Of a stretch of 64,000 nucleotides of DNA, positions 53,070-63,839 are shown piece after piece (positions within the stretch are counted from its first letter, which is position 1; each line of letters begins with the position of its first letter). A model generated the notes under the pieces. The model was not told the origin of the DNA, did not search any database, and saw only the letters and a list, made by a program, of their open reading frames with translations. This DNA comes from Isoetes taiwanensis (taxonomy: Eukaryota; Streptophyta; Lycopodiopsida; Isoetales; Isoetaceae), in assembly GCA_021234155.1 (NCBI GenBank), contig JAJEKV010000091.1:496001-560000 (forward strand), written 5' to 3'. Both the position numbers and the translations under genes were made by a program.

Positions 53070-54712
53070 TGTGGACGCCTCAACATATACGACCCTCGGC
53101 CGTATACATACGGGGACTTTCCCCTCCCATGGCAACCAACTTGCCATAAGCAGGGCCCTCCGTCTAACTCGGGCCGTCTATAATAAGACGCTCAAGTGAA
53201 GGACACAGAGGGGTCATTCGGCCCACGCCTTCAATGGGCGCCTACGTCGCGGAAGCGTGAATACAAGGGTTAGCACACAGCATAAATTATATATATAAAT
53301 AACCACCACGAAGGGTGGCACATCCATCCAAATACCAACGGCAAAGCATATGCATCTAAACCTAAGAAAACACCCCAAACCCAAGGTTCTACCCCCCGTT
53401 CCGACTCCTGTGAGGGGTAAACCGACGGCTTGGCCTCAAGAGATCAGCGACATTGCAGGTATAACTTTGGCGCTATCGGCATAGAACATCGGCTAGGGTG
53501 GTCCACTCCATCCGCCCCTCCCCGTGCACACTTTTGCGGATGGGTCAATTCACGCTTATGGCTTCGCTTATAGCCTTCCCGGAGACGCAGTTTCGAGGCA
53601 TCACCCCGCTGAGCCTACTCCGGGGTTCATGAAGCCCCGGGCCCGATGAGGCAGGTCGGGAGGCCCCTTCCGTAATCACAAAGGTTCCATGGGTGAGCTA
53701 GAGAATACGTGCGCATTCACGACCCCCGATCCGCATGCAGACTTACTCACCCTAAATCTACTCAAAGTGCAAGGTGCCCCATACGGGTCACACCTCTACA
53801 CCCGTGGAGTGTCGGACCCATACCCGGCCCTCTACGTGGCCCGGCTATCGCCTAGCTCACTTTGTAGGAGTCTCGTGAGCCTTTTATGTTCGTGCAAGAC
53901 CCCACCCCCACTTCACCACTTTGTGTTCCTTTGTCCGGTGCTAAGCCGCACCATAGCATCTATGACCCGGTGGGCTCTTGTGCACAAAGTGCCGCATTTA
54001 ACCGGATAATACAGGGCTCTATCTAGGAGCATACTACAATAAATAGCCTCGCAGGTCTCTACCCCCTTAATTCCCCATTTCCAGAGTAACACTAGGCTAA
54101 CAACCACCGATCCATCCATTACAAGCAAAACCAGAATCGAAATATATAGAGAACCTACCTTTACAATCAAGGGTTAGTTCCTACGAGTAAACACAGAGAG
54201 AATAGACCAACAACCCAAACAGGTGCCCAACAGGGGCGCTTATCCTAGAATTCACAACTACACTAGCCACCCACCTGTGTTTCGGCTCGACCCATTGTCA
54301 TTGGGGATCTCCATCTTCTTGATCTTGGTGTTCAACTTGTGTGAGAAGGGTGGCGTCCAATTGCTCGAGGTGGCGCTCAGCTCTGGTCACAAGGGTGGCG
54401 CTCCACTGCTCAAGGTGAGTTGTGGCTGATATGGGGGTGGTGATCCACCCTATTGACCCCAATTAGCATTATCATGCTAACCAATCGAGGGTGGCCACGT
54501 GGCGCCTTCCCAAACCATAATTAGCTTAATTATGGTTTTTAAATATTAGTTCCTTAATTATAGGTTATTATTGTCAATAATTAAATTAGCATAGCTAATT
54601 TAATCCCTTTTAAGTGAACCACCTAGGTTCCCATACCCCATGTGGCGTATGTATCCTTGGTGACGTGTCAACATATTTATACTTATACCGTATAAATACT
54701 TGGAACGTCATA
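53070..54712 (-). repeat. 5' LTR
   Basis: Begins TATGACG (TG in the other copy, a G-to-A change) and ends CCACA next to the PBS. The TATA-like TATAAATACTTG and TATACTTATACCG words near 54680-54700 lie close to its 5' edge. Confidence 0.95.
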
Positions 54713-54717
54713 GCAAC

Positions 54718-55014
54718 TATTGATCTAGTGCAATTTTCAAACGCAAAAGCAAGGGCCAGTTGCTTTCTTACTTCTTTGTTGTGACAATTCTTGTAGATTT
54801 TTCGGCAGAGTGTTTCCAACTTCTCTTGAAGATGCTCCTTTGCACAGTGCCATTTTATCTTTCCCTTGTTCAACTTCTTTGTCCAAACAGATTCCCAATC
54901 TCGATCCGTGACATTATTTTCCAACCAAGTTTCTTCCTCGTGGGGCTTCACCCCCGAATTGCATAGACCTCTGATGCTGTGAAAATCATCTGCGCTCCAT
55001 GCCTCCATCATCAA
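54718..55014 (-). pseudogene. 5' half of the ORF split by the LTR retrotransposon
   Basis: ATG at 55014 or 55011 begins MEAWSADDFHSIRGLCNSGV (after one Met), followed by WLENNVTDRDWESVWTKKLN and KEHLQEKLETLCRKIYKNC, ending AFENCTRSIVA at the LTR. It starts about 150 bp inside the right terminus of the DNA transposon, so it is probably the element's second gene, convergent with the transposase. Unknown family. Confidence 0.55.
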
Positions 55015-55066
55015 GAGTCAAACACTGATCTGAGTTTTCGCGCCCAGGGGAAAAGGAGGGAGAAGG

Positions 55067-55158
55067 GTGTGACCGGCTTCGACGTCCGCGAGTTTCAGCA
55101 CTTAAAGTGCTTAAACGCTTCGCCAAAAGTTGTACCCCACTAGCGATTTTACACCCCG
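55067..55158 (-). repeat. Right inverted terminus
   Basis: Read inward on the minus strand: CGGGGTGTAAAATCGCTAGT, GGGGTACAAC, then TTTAAGCACTTTAAGTGCTG and CGCGGACGTCGAAGCC. The AAGCACTTTAAGTGCT palindrome is a likely transposase-binding site. Confidence 0.75.
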
Positions 55159-55160
55159 CG

Positions 55161-55480
55161 ATCAATGTGATGTAAGTATGTATGTACTTTCTGTCATGTA
55201 TTTTATGATCTATATTTATTAGTTTTCTAATCTTTCAGGTTTTCAACTGGCATAGTGGGATGTTGGAAGTCTCTGTACCTGATCCTAAAGAAGTTTCTGC
55301 TGTGTTCTTCATGAAGTTTCTACTGTGTTCTTCAATGCTGTGTTCAGTTTTGGCTCAGTTCTTCAATGCTGTGTTCAGTTCTTCAATGTTGTGTTCAATG
55401 TAAAACTCCTTGTTTGTTGAGATTGTCAAGTTGATCATCATATATTTATGCTTGTGAGATCTTCATGCATTCACAAGTGT
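55161..55480 (+). pseudogene. Continuation of the recombinase gene after the nested insertion
   Basis: Immediately after the right terminus, ATCAATGTGAT runs to a GTAAGT donor (55172). A TTTCAG acceptor at 55238 leads to GTTTTCAACTGGCATAGTGG, so the split exon and a following exon of the recombinase gene are recognisable. A TGTGTTCTTCAATG-like short repeat (about 55310-55400) follows, probably 3' untranslated. Confidence 0.5.
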
Positions 55481-55678
55481 AAGCGACCTAGGTTATAATG
55501 TCCTACAATAGGTTTTTTAGCGTCCATGGAGACCAATTGGCCTATGGGACTCAAACAAAAAGAGAGCATCAAGCGTATTACTGACAGGATTAAAAAATCC
55601 CCGCCCCGAAGGGTTTTCGAGGGAAAAACCTTAGCAGTAATAAGTATGCTGGCACGCTGTACAATTGTATAGGACAGT

Positions 55679-58600
55679 TCAATACCGTCCCGGAGGACAC
55701 AACTGAGTTCGTGCATCTATAACCTCTTGGAGGTATGATCCCAACAAACCCACTGACGTCGTATTCAATAACTCATGCAACGGTTGGCCAGGCACCAGTA
55801 ACCGAACATACCGCTCTCGGATATGGGCAAACGCTGGGCAGATCTGGAGGGCATGACATTCATCCTCAATGGCGCCCTGGTGGCAACACTGACAAAGCCT
55901 TTGCTCTCGTGCTTCCCGAGCCCAACATCCTGTCTCAATGCGGAGGCGATGTGCACCCATGCGAATGGAAGCTATAAGTCTGTGCTTCTTCATGGGCAAC
56001 TGGGTGTACAAGTACTGGTGTGGGCCTCTCGTGAGTCTAGGATTGACTTGCTGCTGATAGTGTGACAGCTTAACATGCGTCAGAGCATCTGCATCCCAGA
56101 GCTTGCGAAGGAAAGTAGCATCTAGGTAGAGTTTAAGGGCCTTGTGATCTTTCTTTGTCCTTACATGTATGCATTTGTTTGCCTGTACACCCCAGCGTGA
56201 GAACCACTGAGCTTGCTTGTCCTTCCAGCAGGCTTTCAGATGTTGAGAACCCATCGCCATGGCCAAAGCAAGGTTGGACAAACGTGTATCACCCATAGCG
56301 ACCACCTTCTGGAAGTAAATAATATGGCGTTCCAATGCAGCCCGTTGAAGGGGTAGAAAGCATGTCTCCTGGAGTAGGATCTGGTATGGAACTATGGACT
56401 TTACCCCAAGGGCTCATGCCAAGAAGGCTTTCTGCACCTGCTCAAGGTCATTCCAGGTGTTGAGGGATATCATGGGACCCCACACTTCTGCCCCATACAA
56501 AAGGACAGGCTCGACCAAGGCCCGAAACAAGTGTGACTGGTGGCCCCAGGCATACAACTCTGCCTTGTGGCTGTTGTTCTGCATGGCATATAGTGCTTTC
56601 CAACCTGCCGTGACCCGCAACTTGATGGCAACATCCCAATGGGTGGTAGTAGAGAACTCGATCCCTAAGTACTTGTAGGTTGGAGCCACCTCTACATCTT
56701 GTCCCTGGTAAGTGAATGAGGGAACCCTTGGCTGACGGGATGATGAAACTAGCAGCACCCTAATTTTGGCTAAGTTAACTCTCATGCCAGTGAATCGGCA
56801 GAAAGTGTCAAGAGCATTCAGGTGACGTTGCATGTCCTCTGGAGTATAGGCCAGGAGGTTGACATCGTCAGCATATATGAGTTGCCGGATTGTGTGATGC
56901 ATGAGATGGGCGCCCGCACCTCCATGCTCAGAGAGCCAATCTTTCAGCTGGTCAATGTATAGGCCAAAGAGTGTGGGGGAGAGGGGACAACCCTGACGCA
57001 CTCCAATACTACTGATTACCGGCTGTCCTGACGATGTGATACGACCTGAGCATGCCTCATATAGCCTACATACTGCATTCTCAAGTCAAGGGGGGTCCCC
57101 AGCTGCCGCAGTCTGTCCCATAACCTGTCCCGGGGCACTGTGTCAAAAGCTTTCACGAAATCCACGAAACAGCAGTACAGGTTTTGTTGGTGATTCCTGC
57201 TATCCTCAATCAATGTGCGCAGAGTGAAGATATGATCAATGGTGGAATGCCTGGGCCGAAAACCTGTCTGTGTGAGAGCTCACACATCTGCCTCCTCTGC
57301 CCATATTGTCAGCCGTTGCTCAAGGATGCCAGCCAACAGTTTTGCAAAGAGAGAGCTAACCATAATAGTACGATAGTTGGCCAGGCAGTGAGGGTCCCCT
57401 GCCTTGTATATGGGCACAACTCTACTAGTGGCCCACTGCGGAGGGAAGCCTTTCTGCAGTGCTTTATTGAATAATGCCATGAGGACAGGCACCAGTGGAG
57501 GCCCAGCCCATTTCAGAAGTTTCGCCTGCATGCCATCTAAATCTGTTGCCTTCCCATTAGCTAGACGTTGTAGGCCCATGATGACATCTGCCTCTGTGAT
57601 GACCAGAGCCATGCCTATCTGTGGAGGGACTGGTGTCCGGCCCCCGAGCGGGTCGTAAAGCTGTTGCAAGTACTGTACCCATTGCTCCAAGGTGATGTTC
57701 ACTATGGGCTGTGCAGTCTTGCTCAAGACCCTTCTCCAGAATGTCTTGGGGTGCCAATCCAGGAGACCAAACATCTGTTGCTGATGCTCTACGAGGTATC
57801 TGGCTTTCTTGTTCTTGAGGAAGGAGCGGTATTGACTGATGGCCTGTGGAAGGGAGGTGGGATCAGTGATTTGCCGGAGTGTGCGTTTGAGCTCCCGACA
57901 CTCATCATCAAACCATCTGTTGCGGGGGAAGGTAGTAACGCCCGAGGTTCGCCGTGAGCGGCCTCTCCCAAAGCATCTCTCAGCAGCTGTCAGAAGCAGG
58001 TGAGTCAGCTGAGCAGATTGCTGTTGAAGTGTAGGGAGTTGCAGCAGTCCTGCCAGGTCATGCTCAAGCAGTTGGCCATAGGTCCCTGCACGGTCGTAGT
58101 CCAGGCGCAGCTGGGGCACTTGGGGTGTTGAGGGAGTAGATGCCCGGGGAGCTTGCCAATGGAGATGCATGAACAGGGGCTTGTTGTCCGAGTCCACTTC
58201 CTTGTCCCGGGTGTCTGTTCCAATGGAAAAATGGGTAACCAGGTGCAGATCCTGTTCCTCAACCAGCAGATAATTCACCACACTGGAGCCGCCCCCTTGG
58301 TTCTCCTGTCTACAAGTGCAGCAGCTGGAATATGGCCATTGTGCCAACCCATTACACATAACCAGGTCAAAGATACTACCCAGCAACAATAACTGCCTGC
58401 CATAGCGCGAAATATGATTGTCGTCTGATATCCTTGACCAAGCCAACTCTGCGGGGTTCAACTACAAGACGTCCTCTGCCAGGGGCTCAAATTTCGGGAC
58501 CTGCTCGGCTCCTGTACGTGCATTAAAGTTGCCAAGCAACATAATCTTGCCCAACTGTTTGTGCTGTTGTATGTCATCATATAGATCGACATAGGGCTCC

Positions 58601-58971
58601 AATCTATCCACATCCGAATGAGTGTTATAAAAGTTGCTCTCGGCATGTGGAAAGTAGCATACTGCTATGAAGAGAATGATGCCACTGTCATGATGCACGC
58701 GCACCCACAAGTAGCGATTGTACCTGTCTATTTTGTGCAGCGAGACTTAGTGCCCCAAGGTTGCACGATAGTAGCAGGCAACCCCGCCATGTCCTCGCTT
58801 GCCTGTGCACTCATTGAACACCGAGAAATGCAGATAGCCTGGGAGGTTCGGCAGTCTGTGCCCTGCATGTTCCCATGTTTCCATGAGGAAAATGAGATCC
58901 ATATCTGGTGCAATAGAGTTGAGACTTTCCCCTTTCTGCCAAGGGAAGCCGCAACAGTTCCAAGATACCAT
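55679..58971 (-). pseudogene. LINE ORF2 (EEP endonuclease, RT, CCHC)
   Basis: Begins VSWNCCGFPWQKGE, DLIFLMETWEH (EEP start). The catalytic block reads LLGNFNARTG near 58540 and the C-terminal block DSDNKPLFMHLHW near 58180. Both normally read GDFN and SDH, so two key endonuclease residues are changed. RT: QRLANGKATDLDGMQAKLLK, NYRTIMVSSLFAKLLAGILE, CFVDFVKAFDTVPRDRLWDR, VRQGCPLSPTLFGLYIDQL and an intact YADDVNLLAYTP active site. The tail has YKYLGIEFSTTTHWDVAIKL and a CCHC finger, CQCCHQGAIEDECHALQIC. Breaks lie near 58720, 58461, 57280, 57000 and 56400. Confidence 0.92.
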
Positions 58972-58986
58972 CCGGAGGCACAGTTC

Positions 58987-59580
58987 CTATTTGTTGGCAT
59001 TTGATGTAGGCGCTCGATGACCTGTTCCGGTTGCAGGGGGAGCAGTGTGCAGCGCTCGAGCAGCAGTTGCAGGAGCAGTTGGAGCAGCGAGTGTAGGAGG
59101 TGCAGTAGGGGTACTGGTGGCAGTAGCAGGAGTGGCAATAGCTTGACGCATTGCATCGGTGACCTCAGCAGGCGCCGGCCTAAAAATGCGTAGCTTGCCG
59201 CGGACCAGGCCTGCAGCACCCCCTCGATGACGGACGTCCCTGACTTGAGACAGCTGCTGCCGGCGGGACTCCTGTTGCATCGGAGTAAGATCCTGGTCGA
59301 CATACAGAGTAGTCCCCTTCAATTGCCTACTCTAACACAGAATTGCCTCACGCACTAGCGTGTCTGCCACCGTAAGGTGACAACGCGCGGGCGATCTGTG
59401 CGTTTAGCCCCAAGGCGGCTTGCTCGAATAATGTGCACAGTAGTCTGAAATGCCATGCGAGATAGGATCTGATCTTGGATGGGCTTGGTGAGATCCTCTC
59501 TTGCCTCCTCCGAGAGTCCACATACCACCACATTATGACGTTGGCGGCCCTGCTCCTGCTGCTCACTGAGTCGCGGGGCA
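58987..59580 (-). pseudogene. LINE ORF1 protein (copy E)
   Basis: An RRM-like central part (RHNVVVCGLSEEAREDLTKP, then VHIIRASRLGAKRTDRPRVV, about 59560-59350) is followed after a frame change by the C-terminal part from 59322 (MKGTTLYVDQDLTPMQQESR, GGAAGLVRGKLRIFRP, then Ala/Pro/Thr-rich). Proteins of this layout bind LINE RNA. The N-terminal coiled coil is not clear upstream of 59580. Confidence 0.75.
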
Positions 59581-59739
59581 ACATTAGCTGTCCCAACAGG
59601 TGATGCATGTTGTCCGGAGTGTGTGGGTTGTTCACAACAAGGGTGGTGTGGTGTGCAAGATGGAGCAGGTGGTGTCTGTACTCTGTCTGCCTAAAAAAGC
59701 ATAGATAACTGATGTACTCTTCCATGCTTGGTTGGATCA

Positions 59740-60580
59740 CTTTAAAAAAAATGTTCCAGGTGGATGCACTTGCAAATTGGGAAAGAGAAAAATGAGCCAA
59801 CAAAAGAAGATTTAGCAACATCGGTTTCTCAATCCTTGCAGGATAGTTTGACCTCATTCAATATTACTTCTGGTTTCTCTAAAACAGGTATATCCATACT
59901 TACATTTGATTAAAAGCATTTACTTTTATTGATTTGATTCTCATACTTCATATGCATGTAAATTAGGTATCTGGCCTTTCAATGCATTTGTTGTTGCTCC
60001 AAATCCTTTTACAGATCAGTTAGAAGCAAATGAGATGATCCAACAACAGGTTGCAGCTACAGAATGTAATGCAGATGCACCAAATTCAAGCGCAACCAAT
60101 AATTCAGTTGCCGCAAAAACATTAGATCCTGTTGTGGCAGAGAATGGCCTTGTGGCATTAGCATTGACAGTTGCTGCTCCTACAGTAGTTGATAAGCCTG
60201 CTGCTCCTATTGTAGTTGAGCAACCTCCTCAGGTTGCTGCGCAAAGTAGACAGAAGAAAAGGACCAGGTTAGCAAAGTAGATAGAAGAAAAGGACCAGGT
60301 TACCTCCAGGGCTTGTTGGCAAACTATATATGACCTCTGATGAGGTAATCCAAGCTAGAATAGAGCATTAGAATAAAATAGAGGAGGTAGCACGAGTTAG
60401 GCAACAACAGCTAGAGGAGAAAAAGAACTCCAGGAAAAAGAAAAGCAGCAAAGGATATTGAGAAGAGGAGGAAAGAAGAGGCCAGAAAGCTTAGGGAGGA
60501 GAAAAAGAAATTGCCTAGAAATGAGAAGAGAGGAAAAAGAAGAAGAGCAATAGTGGAAACTAGCTCTAATGATGATGATG
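59740..60580 (+). pseudogene. Pogo/DDE_1-type transposase C-terminal exons
   Basis: An exon-like frame EPTKEDLATSVSQSLQDSLT ends at a donor (59889). After a ~77 nt intron ending in TTAG it continues IWPFNAFVVAPNPFTDQLEA through alanine/valine-rich sequence to SRQKKRTRLAK and a stop. A near-perfect tandem copy of ~31 bp (about 60249-60305) interrupts KKRTRLPPGLVGKLYMTSDE, which then runs into a Gln/Glu/Lys coil (EEVARVRQQQLEEKKNSRKK). A M-T-S-D-E-V-I motif before a charged coil is typical of the C-terminus of pogo/jerky transposases (DDE_1). The catalytic part is absent and may have been separated by LINE copy E. Confidence 0.5.
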
Positions 60581-60961
60581 AACAAGTTATAGTTCTAGAG
60601 ATGGTTAGGAAAAGGGCGAAAATGAGAAGAATCAACAGTAAATTTGACAATGAGATTAATCTGGAAGCCAATTCAAGTTGAAGATGCTCCTGATAATCCC
60701 TTGGAACCAGAGAGTAATATTGTGGCAGAAAATGCTAACTTAACACAACATTCTCAAGATCCTAATGAAATGGACACATGCATAGGCTGTAGTTTAGAGG
60801 ATACTCACCTCTGTTCCTGGGATGAACACTGCAAAAACAAGAGGCATATTAGAAACGAGGATGATCAAGAGGAATATGGCCGCCCTGCTGAATCTTGGAT
60901 AGAGCCTGATTGTTATCATGGTAGGAATACTCATGATTGCGGCTCTGAATATGTAGCATAA
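60581..60961 (+). CDS. Cys/His-containing C-terminal ORF
   Basis: The frame DAPDNPLEPESNIVAENANL, DTCIGCSLEDTHLCSWDEHC, KNKRHIRNEDDQEEY ends at 60961. The Cys/His spacing could be a small zinc-binding tail of the preceding transposase-like gene; one frame change separates them. Confidence 0.35.
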
Positions 60962-61250
60962 TAACAGGGGGGTTTTCTTTGTGTTTTTGTACGCTTTTCA
61001 CAAAGGTTTTCCTAAGGTTTCATGGCGTATTCGAATGGATGTACTAATGCGTACATCTAGAGTGCATCATTTCTTAGTCGTTGATTTAGCTTTTTTTTTC
61101 CAATGGTCCAACATCCAAGGGCTCACAACAAAAGCCCTCTTTTTATTTTAGGGGCTGAACATGCAAGCATCGTGGATAGCATTTCAGGGCATTCTTGCAA
61201 AAAATTAATGTTTTTGTGATCAAAGTGGAAACAGATTTAGAGTGGAAGCG

Positions 61251-61760
61251 TTAGTGCCTTAGTGCAGAGGATGATGCAGCCGGATGCTTTGGTGATTTTG
61301 GCTTTTTTCCAGGAGGGGCAGAGGGTTTTTTCTTCTCAGCCTTGGCAGGCTTGGCCAGAATAGTTTTAACTGTCTTGGGCTTGGCAGCCTTGGGCTTGGC
61401 CGCTGGTTTTTTCTTCACGTCTTTTTTCGCCGCTGCAGCAGCTGGCTTGGGCTTTGTTGTAGGTTTTGCAGCCTTGATCTTGGGCTTGGGCTTTGCATCT
61501 GCAAAAGGTACCTTGAAGGAATTTTTCACCTTTGTCAGCTTCCCATTCTTTGCCAAAATTCTCAACTACACAGTTAGAGTCTTTTTGAAATTCGCAGGCA
61601 ATCTGGCACCATATTTCTCATCCAAATACTTCGCTGTCACATACTGGCTTGACCCAGATCTTTTAGCCTTCTTTTCTTTGGCAGGCTTCTCAGATTTCTC
61701 TTCCTTAGTTTCCTCAACAGGGGAATCATCAACGGGAACATCAGTACAGGGCAAGATCAA
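61251..61760 (-). pseudogene. Linker histone H1 pseudogene
   Basis: Linker histones bind nucleosome dyads through a winged-helix globular domain and a Lys/Ala/Pro-rich tail. Here an acidic/Lys-rich N-terminus (PVEETKEEKSEKPAKEKKAK) leads to GSSQYVTAKYLDEKYGARLP with ANFKKTLTV, then TAG, then LRILAKNGKLTKVKNSFKVP and a classic KPKAAKPKTVKTILAKPAKA-type tail to the stop at 61251. The TAG replaces the Gln expected between V and L, a CAG-to-TAG change. The first helix of the globular domain (normally before SGSSQY) is missing. An A9 run on the coding strand (61099-61091) could be a decayed poly(A) of a retrocopy. The real start codon is not visible. Confidence 0.88.
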
Positions 61761-61769
61761 AGAAATTTG

Positions 61770-63430
61770 TCAGTTTTCATTCTGGAGGCTGGCCCATGAT
61801 CTGGATTATTTGCTCGACATTCAAGCTCTTCTTGCCATTCCCTAGCGCAATACCGCCCCATATTGCGAACAGCGCCCGAAATGTAAGTCATTAAACTTAT
61901 GCATAAGCTCTTACTGTTTTGGAAGCTCTACAGAGAATGCCTTAGGGAGTCGAATACATTGGTAACAAGGTAGCTTCCTATTTCGTTTCCTCCATAGAGT
62001 AAGTTGACACAGAGTTATTGCGTGGCAGAATGGGAACAGGAAACAACTGTACTACATTATCAGACATGAATTTAGAAAAAACATGAACGAAACCGATCCA
62101 GAGGAGATAAAGGCTCTAAAAGAAGCGTGAGTTGCTTTTTCTTGCTCTCAGGTTCTCATGCAATATGTTTTTCCCTGTTTCCTTTAGCCTTAATGATGCG
62201 GGGGTACTCTGCAGTCTTGTGAGAGGTCTTCTCAATCATATGCTCCATGAAGCATGGTCTATGACAACAGGGCAAGAAGAATAAGCTTAACCATCGTGGA
62301 TCTGGTTTTTCTTTCTCAAGATGTTCTAGAACTTAGTCTTCTCGAATCGCCTTTTAGAGGTATGTGCAAAATATTCTCTCGATTGCTAGTACGCATTGAT
62401 TGGAATATACACCGCCTTTCCTTTGGGTTGCTTAAATAAAAGATTTCATAAAACTTTGTAAGAGAAAAGGAAAACATTATCTCTAAGACAAGATACATTC
62501 GCCAATTTTGTACCATCTCATCTTAGAGGTGTGAAATCATATCGATTTGTTTGCGCTTTTAAAATGCTTGTAATAATTATTCAGGTTTTGTGCACATAGG
62601 CCTCTTATGTGATTCCCATGCTATCTTATGCACTATCAGCCTTGAGCTGTTAACGCATGCTTGGAGTGAAGGTGGTGTCCAAAAGAATGACTATTACTCA
62701 TAATGGCATTATATTGTTATACGGACTTATAGGGATGGCTTAATGTTGGTAATCGGGTTGGGTTGCCTCTTTAATGGGGCCAAATAAGATGGACAAATGC
62801 ATGTTCAGCACGGTGAAACCTATATAAATCCTGGTGGCTGAATCTTTGAGTCAAAGAAAATGAAACCTCAGAGAAATCGGTTACATGAGTCTTTGAGACC
62901 TGTAAACATTCCGATTTTGCTTAAAGATTCCTAGCACTCAAGCAACAAATAAAAGATGGAAAAAAGGAAGAATTTATATATATGGTGTTTGAACGTGTAA
63001 TAGTGCTGAATGGATGTTTCTTCATTTCTCGATGTTAGTGGAAGATTTTCCCATTTCTTTCTGCTTTAATTAGGGCCCGAAGGGCCCAAAATTTTTTTTT
63101 AAATAATAATCAACACACAACTACCATTAACATTATTAACATAAACCATTGCATTTAATACATTTAAATAAAAATCCCCCTTAAACCCCCTTTAGTTTGG
63201 GTGCATATTCACACAGGGGGTTACGTAGGGCAGCGAGAGCCCCAAAAATATATTTACAATACATGTACAAAATTAACACCATTAAGTACATTCACTCAAA
63301 CCTTATAGTATTTTGTAAACCTTAAAATACAATATAGAAAAACTTGTACATGCATTAGGGTTTTTTTGAGATTAAAAAAGGGCCTTCAAAACATGCCAAC
63401 TAAGCCAAATGAAGATAAATGAACTACCAA
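61770..63430. other. No gene recognised
   Basis: AT-rich sequence with short frames only. A GGGCCCGAAGGGCCC palindrome lies at 63074-63088. Confidence 0.4.
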
Positions 63431-63454
63431 TCACAAATCAGAGCCTGACGGGTC

Positions 63455-63820
63455 CAGTCAGCAAAACTGTTATAACTAACTCACTGGATCACATTTTCTA
63501 GCATAACTATTGATAGAAAGGTCCAAATGAGCTCTCGTTTAGTGCAATGGATAGATCTCATTGAGATCTTTTCAATCTTAGGTGCTTTGCGCATATTTTA
63601 ACCACTTATGATTGTCAAAACTCCAAAAAATATAGTTTTTACCATTTTTTACTATCCTCACCCGGCTAAAAGATATGCAAACCACCTAAGGTTGGAAAGA
63701 TCTCAATGAGATCTATCTATTGCACCAAACAAGAGCTCATTTGGACTTTTCTATCAACACTTATGCTAGAAAATGTGATCCAGTGAGTTAGTTATAACTG
63801 TTTTGCTGACTGGATTACCA
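63455..63820. repeat. Large imperfect hairpin, ~155 bp arms
   Basis: The left arm, starting CCAGTCAGCAAAACTGTTAT, and the inverted right arm, ending ATAACTGTTTTGCTGACTGG, match along about 155 bp with roughly one difference in ten, including CTCACTGGATCACATTTTCT and GATAGATCTCATTGAGATCT, and enclose ~50 nt. This fits a foldback MITE or a small-RNA precursor. Confidence 0.9.
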
Positions 63821-63839
63821 GTTTTGTTTTCTGATTCTA

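Larger units (their letters stand above)
41445..54712 (-). mobile_element. Ty3 chromodomain LTR retrotransposon carrying a histone H3 ORF
   Basis: A complete 13.27 kb element in minus orientation. LTRs are 1643 bp (53070-54712, 5') and 1638 bp (41445-43082, 3'), with a PBS after the 5' LTR, a purine tract before the 3' LTR and a 5-bp duplication GCAAC (41440-41444 and 54713-54717). Order: 5' LTR, ORF A (unknown N-domain and histone H3), ORF B, ORF C, gag, protease, RT, RNase H, integrase, chromodomain, 3' LTR. The LTRs differ at many single bases and small indels, and gag/pol are broken, so it is not recent or the assembly is noisy. The 5-6 kb between 5' LTR and gag is what makes it unusual. 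Confidence 0.92.
34571..55158 (+). mobile_element. DNA transposon, inverted termini, carrying a nested LTR element
   Basis: The left end CGGGGTGCAAAATCGGTACT and right end (inverted) CGGGGTGTAAAATCGCTAGT match at 17 of 20 positions. They lie inside an exon of the recombinase gene with CG on both sides as a possible 2-bp duplication (34569-34570, 55159-55160). Without the LTR retrotransposon at 41445-54712 the element is about 7.3 kb. It holds a decayed transposase (34994-37390, plus), a small acidic ORF (38064-38534), an FCP1-like fragment (39386-39795, minus), a basic ORF (39972-40510, minus) and an ORF split by the LTR element. AAGTGCTT/AAGCACTT words recur near both ends and internally. 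Confidence 0.65.
55500..59860 (-). mobile_element. LINE copy E, nearly full length
   Basis: The best-preserved member of the LINE family here, read leftward. ORF1 is at about 59580-58987, ORF2 at 58971-55679, and the 3' untranslated region includes a GGGTTTTCGAGGGAAAAACC hairpin on the plus strand (55606-55625) and the CCAATTGG/GGCCTATGGGAC end near 55530. ORF2 has only a few breaks. No pentanucleotide tail is evident, in contrast with copies A, D and F. Confidence 0.9.
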
